NCBI RefSeq assembly: GCF_042432905.1 | Contig: NZ_JBHLWI010000028.1 | Location: 124,001 to 188,000, forward strand | Length of the DNA stretch: 64,000 nt | From: Fontibacter flavus | Lineage (GTDB): Bacteria > Bacteroidota > Bacteroidia > Cytophagales > Cyclobacteriaceae | Direction of reading: 5' to 3' | Shown: positions 27,372 through 35,254 of the stretch, piece by piece | Position numbering within the stretch: the stretch's first letter is position 1 | Layout: every line of letters starts with the position of its first letter | The notes under the pieces: model-generated | The model's database searches: none | Told to the model about the DNA's origin: nothing | What the model saw: the letters and a program-made list of their open reading frames with translations, nothing else | Position numbers and translations under genes: made by a program

Positions 27372-27406
27372 AAAAAAAGATGCACCGCTAATTAAAGCGA
27401 TGCATC
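27372..27406 (-). terminator. Intercistronic hairpin with U-run, module 4
   Basis: GATGCATCGCT and AGCGGTGCATC (sense strand, one G-U pair) form an 11-bp stem (27379-27389/27396-27406) followed by seven Ts on the minus strand. This is an intrinsic-terminator shape placed between the peptide and propeller genes, so downstream expression would depend on read-through. Confidence 0.75.
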
Positions 27407-27413
27407 CGATCAT

Positions 27414-27671
27414 TTAGTTACATTTGGTTTTGTTGCATGCTGCTTCGAAAGCTGCTTTGCATGCAGTTTTTTCTCCAAAGCCTACCTCAACACTTACCGA
27501 AGGTCCACTGGAACTATACCCAAATTTAAGCTTGGGAGACTTAACACAAAATACTTGTTTTGGTCCATTTCCACCATCAGGATCTTCTAACTTTTCCTGT
27601 GCCATTCCTGAATAGGGTATTGAGGCAATCATACATAATGCAATAGTTAAAATTGCGGTTAATTTTTTCAT
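27414..27671 (-). CDS. Small secreted Cys-containing peptide, module 4
   Basis: The 85 aa have a signal peptide (MKKLTAILTIALCMIASIPY) cleaved near GMA-QEKL. The mature part starts QEKLEDPDGGNGPKQVFC, has a Ser/Gly/Val-rich middle (YSSSGPSVSVEVGFG) and ends ACKAAFEAACNKTKCN; four mature cysteines. It is first behind leader copy d. Not a recognised family. Confidence 0.8.
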   Translation of the reverse strand: MKKLTAILTIALCMIASIPYSGMAQEKLEDPDGGNGPKQVFCVKSPKLKFGYSSSGPSVSVEVGFGEKTACKAAFEAACNKTKCN

Positions 27672-27698
27672 ATAAAAATAGGTTTTGTTAAAACAATA

Positions 27699-27870
27699 CC
27701 CACCAACCTTTGGTGAGTTGAATTAAATATTACCGGTAAAAACTAATTCTCTGCTAAGTAAAAAAAAAAGAGACTTAGCTGTCAAGTTTTAAACTATGGA
27801 ACCTTTTTATTTAGTTATTAACATATTGATTTTCAGCGAGAATTAATTTACTTATTAAAACCATAAAATT
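27699..27870 (-). repeat. Module leader copy d (homology to about 28085)
   Basis: TTACCGGTAA lies at 27730-27739 and the 5'UTR hairpin CTCACCAA-AGG-TTGGTGGG (sense strand, 27699-27717, 8 bp with one G-U) matches copy a in shape but differs in sequence. The upstream arm is diverged; similarity to copy b resumes at 27870-28085. This accounts for most of the 537-bp gap 27672-28208. Confidence 0.82.
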
Positions 27871-28147
27871 CTTTAATAAATTGAATATCAGGTGGTTGTG
27901 ATTATAAGTCAAAGTACTGAAAACATCTATGAACGGATTAATATGATGGTTGAATCGCCGGATATTGTCAAAAGGTGTATCGGAAGCGTCAAACAGTATG
28001 TGAAAATGATTCACCTTGTTGTCTTGTTGATTTTGTGGTCTTAAAAGTTGCAAAAGGGAACAAAAGAAAGATAATAGAATTTTATCACTGTCCGATGTAA
28101 GTCTTTTTGAAAAACTTTTCCGGAATGCCAATGTCTGTAAAATCAGT

Positions 28148-28182
28148 GAACCCTTGAGTATGCCGCATGCACTCAAGAGTTC
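28148..28182 (-). terminator. Terminator after module 5
   Basis: GAACTCTTGAGT and ACTCAAGGGTTC on the minus strand form a 12-bp stem with one G-U pair and an 11-nt loop, followed by CTGATTTT. It lies just past the stop of the module-5 propeller gene. Confidence 0.7.
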
Positions 28183-28208
28183 GCTGTTTCGAGAATATTT
28201 TCCTGGGT

Positions 28209-29357
28209 TTATTTCAGACTAATTTTAATCAAAATTAAATTATCTGGATCGTCAAACACTTCTGGATTCTTCCTCACGAATCCTGATATTTTTGATTCTT
28301 GATATTTGGCTGCCTCATTTAGGTTTTCAAACTGTTCCATTAATTGTTGACTTCTGAATCTGTAGTAAATAGCATCTTCTGATGCTGACCATGGAATCGA
28401 ATTAAAATTAAAGCCGTCAAGATCATTATTAATCGAATTGAATTGATCCACAAGATTAAGTTGATGGTCAAATATCAGATAATTTCCTTCTTTGTTTTCA
28501 GGTTGGACATAAATCCAGATTCTATCTTTGGTGATAAAATAGTTGTTAATACTGAAAACCAGGTTATTTTCTATTGCATAATTTATTTGATCTTGAATAT
28601 TATCAAATCTTGCCCAGTCATCAGGTTTGAAGTTATATTTTCCAAAGTCTAACTTGATTAGGTTTTTAAAATTCCCATTTCCATCAAATAGAACCAATTC
28701 ATTGCTATAGGGCAATAAAAAATAAAAGGTATTTAATCTTTTATCAAATATAAATCTGTTGATTCCTTTAAAGAGTTTGTGTTCCAGCCAAGGTGCAATA
28801 TCAAAGAAACCTTGGATCTGTCCAGAATCATCTAATCGAATAATTCTGTATCCAATATCAGAGTTGTTATTAGTGGAAAACAACGAAAAGTTGTCACCAC
28901 GTATGAAAGGTCCACGAGTCAGTGTGAGGTTTTTTTCTTGCAAAGGTTTTCCTTCAAAATCAAATCCTATTAATTTTTTAAGTTTTGAATCTTTTATCCA
29001 AACAGTATCATTGTGAACTGAAAAATCATCTAGCGTCATATTCTGAAATGGCCCTTCGCCTTCCTCACCTATGGTATTTAAAAAGTTTCCTGAAAGGTCG
29101 AACACGAACACTTTTTCACTGAAGTTTTCCTCAATAAATATTAAATTGTCCGTGAAAAACATTTTGTTAGGTCTGGCTAAAATTTGTTGTTCCCCTGTTT
29201 TGAACCATATGTATTCGATGTCTGTAGCAAGTTCACTTAAATTTATATTTCCAGTGATATCAAGGTCTACTGAAATCTTTTCATTGTCAAATATTTGTTC
29301 TTTTTTGTCTATACAAGAAAAAACCAGAAGTAAGCTTAATAAGGAAATTGTTTTCAT
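28209..29357 (-). CDS. Six-bladed beta-propeller lipoprotein, module 5
   Basis: The 382 aa have a lipoprotein signal (SLLSLLLVFSCIDKKEQ) and clear blades: DNLIFIEENFSEKVFVFDLSG, then NTIGEEGEGPFQ, NDTVWIKDSKLKKLIGFDFEGK, LNTFYFLLPYSNELVLFDGNG and EDAIYYRFRSQ. This fits the Bacteroidetes six-bladed propeller family (PF17170-like). A 14-bp perfect hairpin precedes it and a terminator follows. Function unknown. Confidence 0.85.
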   Translation of the reverse strand: MKTISLLSLLLVFSCIDKKEQIFDNEKISVDLDITGNINLSELATDIEYIWFKTGEQQILARPNKMFFTDNLIFIEENFSEKVFVFDLSGNFLNTIGEEGEGPFQNMTLDDFSVHNDTVWIKDSKLKKLIGFDFEGKPLQEKNLTLTRGPFIRGDNFSLFSTNNNSDIGYRIIRLDDSGQIQGFFDIAPWLEHKLFKGINRFIFDKRLNTFYFLLPYSNELVLFDGNGNFKNLIKLDFGKYNFKPDDWARFDNIQDQINYAIENNLVFSINNYFITKDRIWIYVQPENKEGNYLIFDHQLNLVDQFNSINNDLDGFNFNSIPWSASEDAIYYRFRSQQLMEQFENLNEAAKYQESKISGFVRKNPEVFDDPDNLILIKISLK

Positions 29358-29373
29358 TAATGTACAGATTAAT

Positions 29374-29407
29374 GAAGAGTTGGATTTAATTTTAAATCCA
29401 ACTCTTC
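29374..29407 (-). other. Intercistronic hairpin, module 5
   Basis: GAAGAGTTGGATTT (29374-29387) and AAATCCAACTCTTC (29394-29407) form a perfect 14-bp stem with a 6-nt loop between peptide and propeller genes, with no U-run. Confidence 0.8.
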
Positions 29408-29418
29408 AACTTCTAAAA

Positions 29419-29622
29419 TCAGCATTTTACAGGTTGAGAACAGCCCCTATGGTCATAATCAACACAATCCCAAATCCATCTTCCTGATTCACATTGAAAA
29501 GGTTCTTGTTGTTTGTGATATTCATCTGATGGTTCTAGTGATTCTTGTCCTATTGAAACTCCAAAGGTTCCAATTGATAAACAAATGAATAATAACAAGA
29601 ATCTAAGTGTCATAATTCTCAA
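29419..29622 (-). CDS. Small secreted Cys-rich peptide, module 5
   Basis: The 67 aa have a signal peptide (LRFLLLFICLSIGTFGVSIG) cleaved before QESLEPSDE. The mature part has four cysteines (FQCESGRWIWDC, GCSQPVKC). The start may be 29622 or the in-frame ATG at 29613. It is first behind leader copy e. No recognised family. Confidence 0.78.
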   Translation of the reverse strand: MRIMTLRFLLLFICLSIGTFGVSIGQESLEPSDEYHKQQEPFQCESGRWIWDCVDYDHRGCSQPVKC

Positions 29623-29644
29623 ATTTAGTTTAAAGATTATTTTC

Positions 29645-29810
29645 TATATTAGAATTAAAAGTTTACCGGTAAAAACTAATTCTTGTGTAAGTAAAAAAAA
29701 CGACTTAGTTGTCAAGTTTTACTCTATAAAATGTTTCTAATTTGCTGTTAACCCGCTGAATATCAGGGAGAATAATTTTACTTTTGAAATCCATAAAATT
29801 TTTTAATAAA
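29645..29810 (-). repeat. Module leader copy e
   Basis: Nearly identical to copies a and b over the arm, T-run and palindrome (TTACCGGTAA at 29663-29672). The 5'UTR lacks the CCAA-AGG-TTGG hairpin and has only a small TTCTA-ATA-TAGAA stem. It occupies the 330-bp gap 29623-29952. Confidence 0.82.
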
Positions 29811-29952
29811 TTGAATACCAAGTACTTATAATCTTAAGGTGATTTTCTGAAAAAGATCAAGAAACTGTTTCTTCGTGTGGGTGAAGTACTGATTTTGATT
29901 GAAATTAAATGACTACCTCAGTAAATGAATTTAACACCCCTCAAATATAATG

Positions 29953-30190
29953 TCATAGTTTATATGAGATAAGATTAGCTTTCCCATCGTCAAAATACGC
30001 AATAACCTTACTATTGTCCGGTGAAACAGAAATAATTGAAACAGTCCTGTCCAGATTTAACTCTTTTATAGGATTGCCATCCCAATCAAACACATAAATC
30101 TTATTCGATCCATCAATACTTTGTGAATATTTTTCACCTGAATGAAGAGCGTAAATATATTTTTCATTTACTGAAATACTCAGAAACCCA
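29953..30190 (-). pseudogene. C-terminal remnant of a six-bladed propeller
   Basis: The frame ends with GFLSISVNEKYIYALHSGEKYS and IYVFDWDGNPIKELNLDRTVS followed by ISVSPDNSKVIAYFDD. This is the last blades of a BF3111-like propeller. The open frame extends back to 30294, but residues before HGF are not propeller-like and overlap the upstream peptide remnant. About 300 N-terminal residues including the signal peptide are missing, so it is a decayed gene. Confidence 0.7.
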
Positions 30191-30265
30191 TGATTATTCT
30201 CATTTTTTCGAAATTTTAATAAGAAAGCCAGAAAATATTCCAGCTTTCTAAAAATGAATACAGTT

Positions 30266-30477
30266 TTAAGAATCACAAGGCTTAGGTTCGGCATAATATA
30301 TATCTACACCTCCCGGAACTAGAATTCTTACACATTCTATTTCATCATTTGGTCTGGAGCAATCCACGCACGGAGTTTGAGTTTGAGCTGATGTCAAAAA
30401 TGGGAATGTGGAAAGTCCAAGGATGACCAAAAATAGAATTTTAGTTTTTAACTTTTTAGTTAATAAAATTTTAACAT
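30266..30477 (-). pseudogene. Small secreted Cys-rich peptide remnant (start frameshifted)
   Basis: The minus-strand frame reads ILFLVILGLSTFPFLTSAQ then QTQTPCVDCSRPNDEIECVR and ends with PKPCDS before the stop at 30266. This is a signal peptide plus four cysteines, like the module peptides. No ATG, GTG or TTG opens this frame. The only nearby ATG (30477) is one base out of frame and stops after five codons, so a 1-bp loss is likely (or an unusual ATT start at 30490). No leader copy precedes it. Confidence 0.6.
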
Positions 30478-30545
30478 ATTGATATTCAATCTATTAAAAT
30501 TGCGTATTTATAGGGTGTGACTTTCCAGTTTTTGTAGGTGAACAA

Positions 30546-30573
30546 CAAAAAATCCCCGACCATGGCCGGGGAT
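30546..30573 (-). terminator. Terminator after htpG
   Basis: ATCCCCG (30552-30558) and CGGGGAT (30567-30573) form a GC-rich stem followed by TTTTTTG on the minus strand, about 60 bp past the htpG stop. Confidence 0.8.
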
Positions 30574-30629
30574 AGGGTAATTCAACCCTTCAAGGGTTTT
30601 GGCCCATTAGAGGGTTATTTTGAATTGAT

Positions 30630-32513
30630 TTAAATCAATTCAACACTTCTCTTGACAAAAGCAGTCAGGTCCTTGCCTGTCAGTAAGCCCTGTGACAATA
30701 GTGCCAGATCAAAGGCTTGCTTGGCCAATTTGGCCTGATCTTCTTCGGCATCTGCCTTTAAGATTTTGTCGATCAAAGGATGATTGCCGTTGATGGCTAC
30801 CTTATACTGGTCCGGCATGGCGCCATAGAAACTCATACCGCCTCCCATTTGTGCCATTTCTTTCATCCTGCGCATGAATTCCTCCATGGTCACCGTTACC
30901 GGCATTTCCTCAGGACTTAAACCTTCCACTTCTACAGTGTAGTTTTTGTTGTTGATGGCTTTTTCAAAGACTTCTTTGACCAGTTTTGACTGCTCTTCTG
31001 TCAATAAGTTGGCATAGGTGTCGTCTTTTTGGATCAGTTTGTCTACTACATCAGCATCCACACGCTTCAGGGAAGTCTTCTCCTCTTTCATCTCCAGGTG
31101 CTGGATAAAGTGACTGTCGATAGGAGAATCCATCACCAGGACATTATAATCTTTCTTGTTGGCAGATTGGATAAAGGCATCCTGCTTTTCGGCATCAGTG
31201 GCATAGAGGTAGACCACTTGTTCGTTTTTGTCGGTTTGGATGGCCTTTACTTTCTCCTTGTACTCTGTCAAGGTGAAAAGTTCGCCTTTGGTGTTCTTAA
31301 GCAAGGTGAAGTCCTTGCCTTTTTCGGCAAACTTTTCCTCGCTGATCATGCCATATTTCACAAATAGACCGATATCGTTCCACTTCTGTTCATAGGCTTT
31401 TCTGTCTTTTTTGAAGAGTTCGGCCAGCTTGTCTGCCACCTTTTTGGTGATGTAATTATTGATCTTCTTCACATTGCTGTCTGCCTGCAGGAAGCTTCTT
31501 GACACGTTCAGAGGAATGTCAGGTGAATCAATCACTCCATGCAAGAGCATCAAGAACTCAGGGACAATATCTTTCACTTCATCGGTGATGAATACCTGAC
31601 GGCTGAAGAGTTTGATTTTGTTTTTCTGGAATTCAAAATCATTTTTCACCTTAGGGAAATACAATACCCCGGTCAGGTTGAAAGGATAGTCGACATTGAG
31701 GTGGATCCAGAAAAGTGGATCTTCACTCATTGGATACAGTTCCTTGTAGAAGGTAAGATAGTCTTCGTCACTCAGGTCATTAGGGGATTTGGTCCAGATA
31801 GGGGAGGTGGTGTTGATGATGTTGTCCACTTCTACAGACTTCCACTTCTTCTCTCCTTTGTCGTCCACACCATCTTCCACACTTTCCGTTTTGGTGCCAA
31901 ACTTGATCGGAACAGGAAGGAATTTGCAGTATTTGTCAAGGATACCCTGAAGTTTCCATTTGTCCAGGAATTCTTCTGAATCTTCATTGATGTACAAGAT
32001 GATGTCTGTGCCGCGCTCTTTTCTGTCGCCGGCACTGATTTCAAATTCGGTGCTGCCATCGCAGGTCCATCTGGCTGCTGCAGCGCCTTCCTGATACGAA
32101 AGGGTGTTGATTTCTACTTTATGGGCGACCATAAAGGCAGAGTAGAAGCCTAGACCGAATTTACCGATGATTTCGTTGGCATCTTTGGAGTCTTTGAACT
32201 TCTCCATGAATTCTGTAGCACCGGAGAAGGCAATCTGATTGATGTATTTTTTGACTTCTTCAGATGTCATACCCAGACCTTTATCGGAGATGGTGATGGT
32301 CTTTTTGTCTTTGTCAAAAGACACTTCGACATTAATGTCACCCAAATCACCGTTATACTGACCCAATTGGGCCAATCTTTTGATTTTTTGGGTAGCATCC
32401 ACTGCGTTGGAGACCAATTCACGGAGAAAAATCTCATGGTCAGAGTATAAAAACTTCTTGATGATAGGGAAGATATTCTCGGTATGTATCGAGATGGTAC
32501 CTTTTTCCTGCAT
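30630..32513 (-). CDS. htpG: Hsp90-family molecular chaperone HtpG
   Basis: Cytosolic ATP-dependent chaperone. The 627 aa match the family. The N-terminal GHKL ATPase shows FLRELVSNAVDATQK (Glu/Asn), ISDKGLGMTSEEV and GKFGLGFYSAFMVA; the middle domain has LFSRQVFITD and LNVSRSFLQ. It is monocistronic with a terminator. A sigma-54-like promoter and an upstream inverted repeat lie in front of it. Confidence 0.98.
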   Translation of the reverse strand: MQEKGTISIHTENIFPIIKKFLYSDHEIFLRELVSNAVDATQKIKRLAQLGQYNGDLGDINVEVSFDKDKKTITISDKGLGMTSEEVKKYINQIAFSGATEFMEKFKDSKDANEIIGKFGLGFYSAFMVAHKVEINTLSYQEGAAAARWTCDGSTEFEISAGDRKERGTDIILYINEDSEEFLDKWKLQGILDKYCKFLPVPIKFGTKTESVEDGVDDKGEKKWKSVEVDNIINTTSPIWTKSPNDLSDEDYLTFYKELYPMSEDPLFWIHLNVDYPFNLTGVLYFPKVKNDFEFQKNKIKLFSRQVFITDEVKDIVPEFLMLLHGVIDSPDIPLNVSRSFLQADSNVKKINNYITKKVADKLAELFKKDRKAYEQKWNDIGLFVKYGMISEEKFAEKGKDFTLLKNTKGELFTLTEYKEKVKAIQTDKNEQVVYLYATDAEKQDAFIQSANKKDYNVLVMDSPIDSHFIQHLEMKEEKTSLKRVDADVVDKLIQKDDTYANLLTEEQSKLVKEVFEKAINNKNYTVEVEGLSPEEMPVTVTMEEFMRRMKEMAQMGGGMSFYGAMPDQYKVAINGNHPLIDKILKADAEEDQAKLAKQAFDLALLSQGLLTGKDLTAFVKRSVELI

Positions 32514-32563
32514 AGCTATATTGAATTTAAGTTACTGATAAACATTTTTGACAATACAGCCAT

Positions 32564-32604
32564 ATCAATGCCCGTTCCAAAGGGTAAAAAATGTCATTTT
32601 GGCA
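32564..32604 (-). promoter_or_regulatory. Possible sigma-54-type promoter and activator site of htpG
   Basis: On the minus strand 32579-32564 reads TGGAACGGGCATTGAT, two mismatches from the sigma-54 consensus TGGCACG-N4-TTGCT with correct GG/TTG spacing. Just upstream lies the inverted repeat TGCCA-AAA-TGACA (32592-32604). A TTTG is also present, so a primary-sigma promoter is not excluded. Confidence 0.35.
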
Positions 32605-32758
32605 GTTTAAAAGAAATATACCTTGGGTGAAATAAGGTAGAAATTTGCCTTCGGCGAAATATTTGAAATAGCCATCAAGGGATATTTGTGGATATTTACT
32701 GTAGAAATATATTTCTACCCTATCTCTATCATATTTCTACTTTATTTCAACATTATTT
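32605..32758. repeat. GAAAT/ATTTC repeat cluster, upstream block
   Basis: GAAAT words recur at alternating 16- and 11-base steps, with a micro-hairpin in the longer step (ACC-TTG-GGT; GCC-TTC-GGC). The block then inverts through a perfect 18-bp palindrome GTAGAAATATATTTCTAC (32701-32718) into TATTTC words. A matching block lies on the other side of the DUF2200 gene. No gene seen in 32514-32795. Confidence 0.6.
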
Positions 32759-32795
32759 CCAGCCTATTAGATTGTTATCTCAATATCCATCCTTA

Positions 32796-33155
32796 TCACC
32801 TTAGAATCTTTTCCATCTTCTTCCCTTTGGCCAATTCATCCACCAACTTGTCCAGGTACCTCACTTGCTTGGTGAGCGGATTATCGATCTCTTGGATTTT
32901 GTAGCCACAGATGGTTCCGGTGATCAATTCAGCATTGGGATGGAGCCTTGCCTGAGCAAAAAAAGTCTCAAAAGTAACTTTTTCATCAATGAGTGACTGG
33001 ATTTTTTGATCATCAAAGCCGGTCAGCCAAGTGATAACCTGATGGAGTTCGGCTTTGGTCCTTCCTTTTCTTTCAACCTTGGTGACATAGTGTGGATACA
33101 CCGATCCAAATGTCATTTTGGCCATTCTTTCATTGTGTTCTGGGGTAGGGATCAT
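32796..33155 (-). CDS. DUF2200 family protein
   Basis: The 119 aa match DUF2200 along the full length: RMAKMTFGSVYPHYVTKVERKGRT, HQVITWLTGFDDQ, FFAQARLHPNAELITGTICGY, IDNPLTKQVRYLDKLVDELAKGK and MEKILR. Small soluble protein of unknown function. It is flanked on both sides by the GAAAT repeat blocks, as if the gene and repeats moved as a unit. Confidence 0.92.
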   Translation of the reverse strand: MIPTPEHNERMAKMTFGSVYPHYVTKVERKGRTKAELHQVITWLTGFDDQKIQSLIDEKVTFETFFAQARLHPNAELITGTICGYKIQEIDNPLTKQVRYLDKLVDELAKGKKMEKILR

Positions 33156-33204
33156 AGACTTTACTTCTTTTGGTGAAGTTTAAATTTAAGATTCTTAGAA
33201 ATAA

Positions 33205-33310
33205 GATCGAAATATACCCTGCAAAAAGCAGGCAGGTTCGTGAAATATGATAGAAATATACCTGTGGTGAAATAAAGTGGAAATATACTTCGTGAAATGT
33301 GGTTGAAATA
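33205..33310. repeat. GAAAT repeat cluster, downstream block
   Basis: Units of about 27 bp with GAAAT words spaced 11-16-11-14-11 bases and ACC-TGT-GGT or AC-TTC-GT micro-hairpins, related to the block at 32605-32758. Inverted words (TATTTC) recur at 33470-33510. The 387-bp gap 33156-33542 also has a low-complexity tract at 33365-33450 (CGCTGCGCTCG-type words). No gene seen. Confidence 0.6.
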
Positions 33311-33542
33311 TGTTCTAGTCAGGGAAAAGGTTCCAGGAGAAAAGAAGTTCTAGGTTCCTTATTTCACGCTAAGAACGCAAAGGACTCAAAGACATACGCA
33401 AAGAATTCGCTGCGCTCGTTGCGCAATTCGTAGCGCTCGCTGCGTGAACTAACAAGCTCAAATCCTATTTCAATCTTATTTCTACCATATTTCTATAAAT
33501 TTCAATTTTTCAAACCTTAACTTTGAGCTTCAATCGATCCAC

Positions 33543-34208
33543 ATGCTTCAACAGATCCGGACTTTAATCATCAAAGAACTCACCTTGGAGTGGAGGCAGA
33601 AGTATGCCCTAAACGGGATTTTGCTCTATGTGGTGTCAGCGGTTTTTATCACGTATCTGAGTGTAGGGGCCAAGCAGGGCAATATTGCCGTGCCTACCTG
33701 GAATGCCCTTTACTGGATCATCATTCTTTTTTCTGCTGTCAATGCGGTTGCCAAGAGCTTTGTGCAGGAGCATCAGGGCAGACAACTCTATTATTATATG
33801 ATCGCTTCCCCGGAGGCCATTATCATTTCCAAAATCATTTACAATACCTTGCTCACATTGGTTTTAGCGCTTTTGGGGTACCTCGTTTTTTCCATCATTT
33901 TGGGTAATCCTGTGGCAGATCAGGGCATGTTTTTGCTGAATCTGGTTTTGGGAGCAGTAGGTTTTTCCGCCTGTCTGACGATGGTATCAGGTATTGCTTC
34001 CAAAGCCAGTAACAATGCGACTTTGATGGCGATATTGAGTTTTCCGGTGATTATTCCGATCCTATTGATGGCGATCCGGGTTTCCAAAAATGCCATCGAC
34101 GGTCTGGATTGGTCCGTAAGTGTAGATAAGTTGCTTACTTTACTGGCCATCAATGCCATCGTGGCGGTGACGGCGTATATTTTGTTTCCATATCTGTGGA
34201 GAAGTTGA
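33543..34208 (+). CDS. ccmB: Heme exporter protein CcmB
   Basis: Membrane subunit of the CcmABCD system for cytochrome c heme delivery. The 221 aa have about six transmembrane helices and the typical MLQQIRTLIIKELTLEWRQK start. It also has NAVAKSFVQEHQGRQLYYYMIASPEAI and a C-terminal hydrophobic pair ending LFPYLWRS. No ccmA lies next to it. A 317-bp gap separates it from ccmC. Confidence 0.92.
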   Translation: MLQQIRTLIIKELTLEWRQKYALNGILLYVVSAVFITYLSVGAKQGNIAVPTWNALYWIIILFSAVNAVAKSFVQEHQGRQLYYYMIASPEAIIISKIIYNTLLTLVLALLGYLVFSIILGNPVADQGMFLLNLVLGAVGFSACLTMVSGIASKASNNATLMAILSFPVIIPILLMAIRVSKNAIDGLDWSVSVDKLLTLLAINAIVAVTAYILFPYLWRS

Positions 34209-34525
34209 GGGTTGTCAATTATCAATTACCAATTTTTAATTACCAATTACCAAGAACCAAAATACAAGTTCCAAAGGGCAAACTTCAAAGTCATTGCCTT
34301 TGCTAGTATTCTGACCGGTAATTGATTTGAAGACAATTTTGTGCCTCATTATCAGTTCTTCTAATATTTCTTTTTTTGTCTCTGCATTATTTTTCTTTCT
34401 TTGATTTCGTGGTTTCATTATTGGTATAAAATCATTTTATGAGCCATCCGCAACATATCTGATAAAAAGCACAGGAATCAGGAACTTATGCCTTATTTTT
34501 GCGCTTGAATTAGCAAAATCCTGTC
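34209..34525. other. Intergenic gap with AT-rich short repeats
   Basis: From 34213 the sequence repeats CAATTACCAATT-like words, then AT-rich text up to the ccmC promoter region. A 60-codon minus-strand frame here is low complexity and is not accepted as a gene. Confidence 0.5.
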
Positions 34526-35206
34526 ATGAGAAATAATTGGTGGAAAATCTTAGCTGTAGCCTTGCTAGCCTATACCCTGACAGCTGGACTTCTTCTTGAT
34601 GCACCCAGGCTTCCTATATTGAATGAAACGATACGGGCCTTGCATTTCCATGTGACCATGTGGTTTGGTATGATCATCATGTTGGTGGTGGCGGTGGTTT
34701 ACAGTATCAAGTTTCTGAGAACTAACGATCTTAAGCACGACGATATGGCCATTGAATTCACCAATGCGGCCATACTTTTTGGCGTGTTGGGAATTGTTAC
34801 AGGGATGCTTTGGGCGAAGTTTACCTGGGGTGATTATTGGTCAGGAGATCCTAAGCAGAATGCTTCTGCTATTGGCTTATTGATGTACTTTGCCTATCTG
34901 ATCCTCCGAAATTCTCTGACTGATGTACACCAAAGAGCCAGAATTGGAGCGGTGTACAATATTTTTGCCTTTGCAGCCTTTATTCCATTAATATTCGTCT
35001 TACCCAGATTAACCGATAGCCTTCATCCTGGAAATGGTGGGAATCCGGGTTTCAATGCCTATGACCTTGACAGCAAATTGAGGATGGTTTTCTATCCGGC
35101 GATTATTGCTTGGACATTATTGGGAACCTGGCTGAGTTCTGTACGTGTAAGGCTTAGAAGAGCAGAAAGAAAAATTGAAGATAAACTGATCAATGCGGTT
35201 TCTTGA
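34526..35206 (+). CDS. ccmC: Cytochrome c maturation protein CcmC/CcsA-type
   Basis: Inner-membrane heme-handling protein that loads heme onto CcmE. The 226 aa have six hydrophobic helices and the tryptophan-rich periplasmic motif WGDYWSGDPKQNASAIGLLM around residue 110, with histidines FHVTMW and DVHQRARIG as likely heme ligands. It starts the ccmC-D-E-F run. Confidence 0.93.
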   Translation: MRNNWWKILAVALLAYTLTAGLLLDAPRLPILNETIRALHFHVTMWFGMIIMLVVAVVYSIKFLRTNDLKHDDMAIEFTNAAILFGVLGIVTGMLWAKFTWGDYWSGDPKQNASAIGLLMYFAYLILRNSLTDVHQRARIGAVYNIFAFAAFIPLIFVLPRLTDSLHPGNGGNPGFNAYDLDSKLRMVFYPAIIAWTLLGTWLSSVRVRLRRAERKIEDKLINAVS

Positions 35207-35254
35207 AATGCCCAAAAGCACTTCAATCTCCTATGATCAATGATATACAAGCAA

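Noticed and set aside
27811..28176. 121-codon minus-strand frame across leader copy d
   Set aside because: It lies over the repeat arm and the module 5 terminator, contains no domain or signal, and its frame is not kept in the related copy b.
33365..33450. GC-rich CGCTGCGCTCG words as a mobile-element end
   Set aside because: Only low-complexity words, with no paired terminal repeats, target duplication or transposase.
34236..34418. 60-codon minus-strand frame before ccmC
   Set aside because: Low complexity, and its last residues come from a CAATTACCAATT repeat tract.
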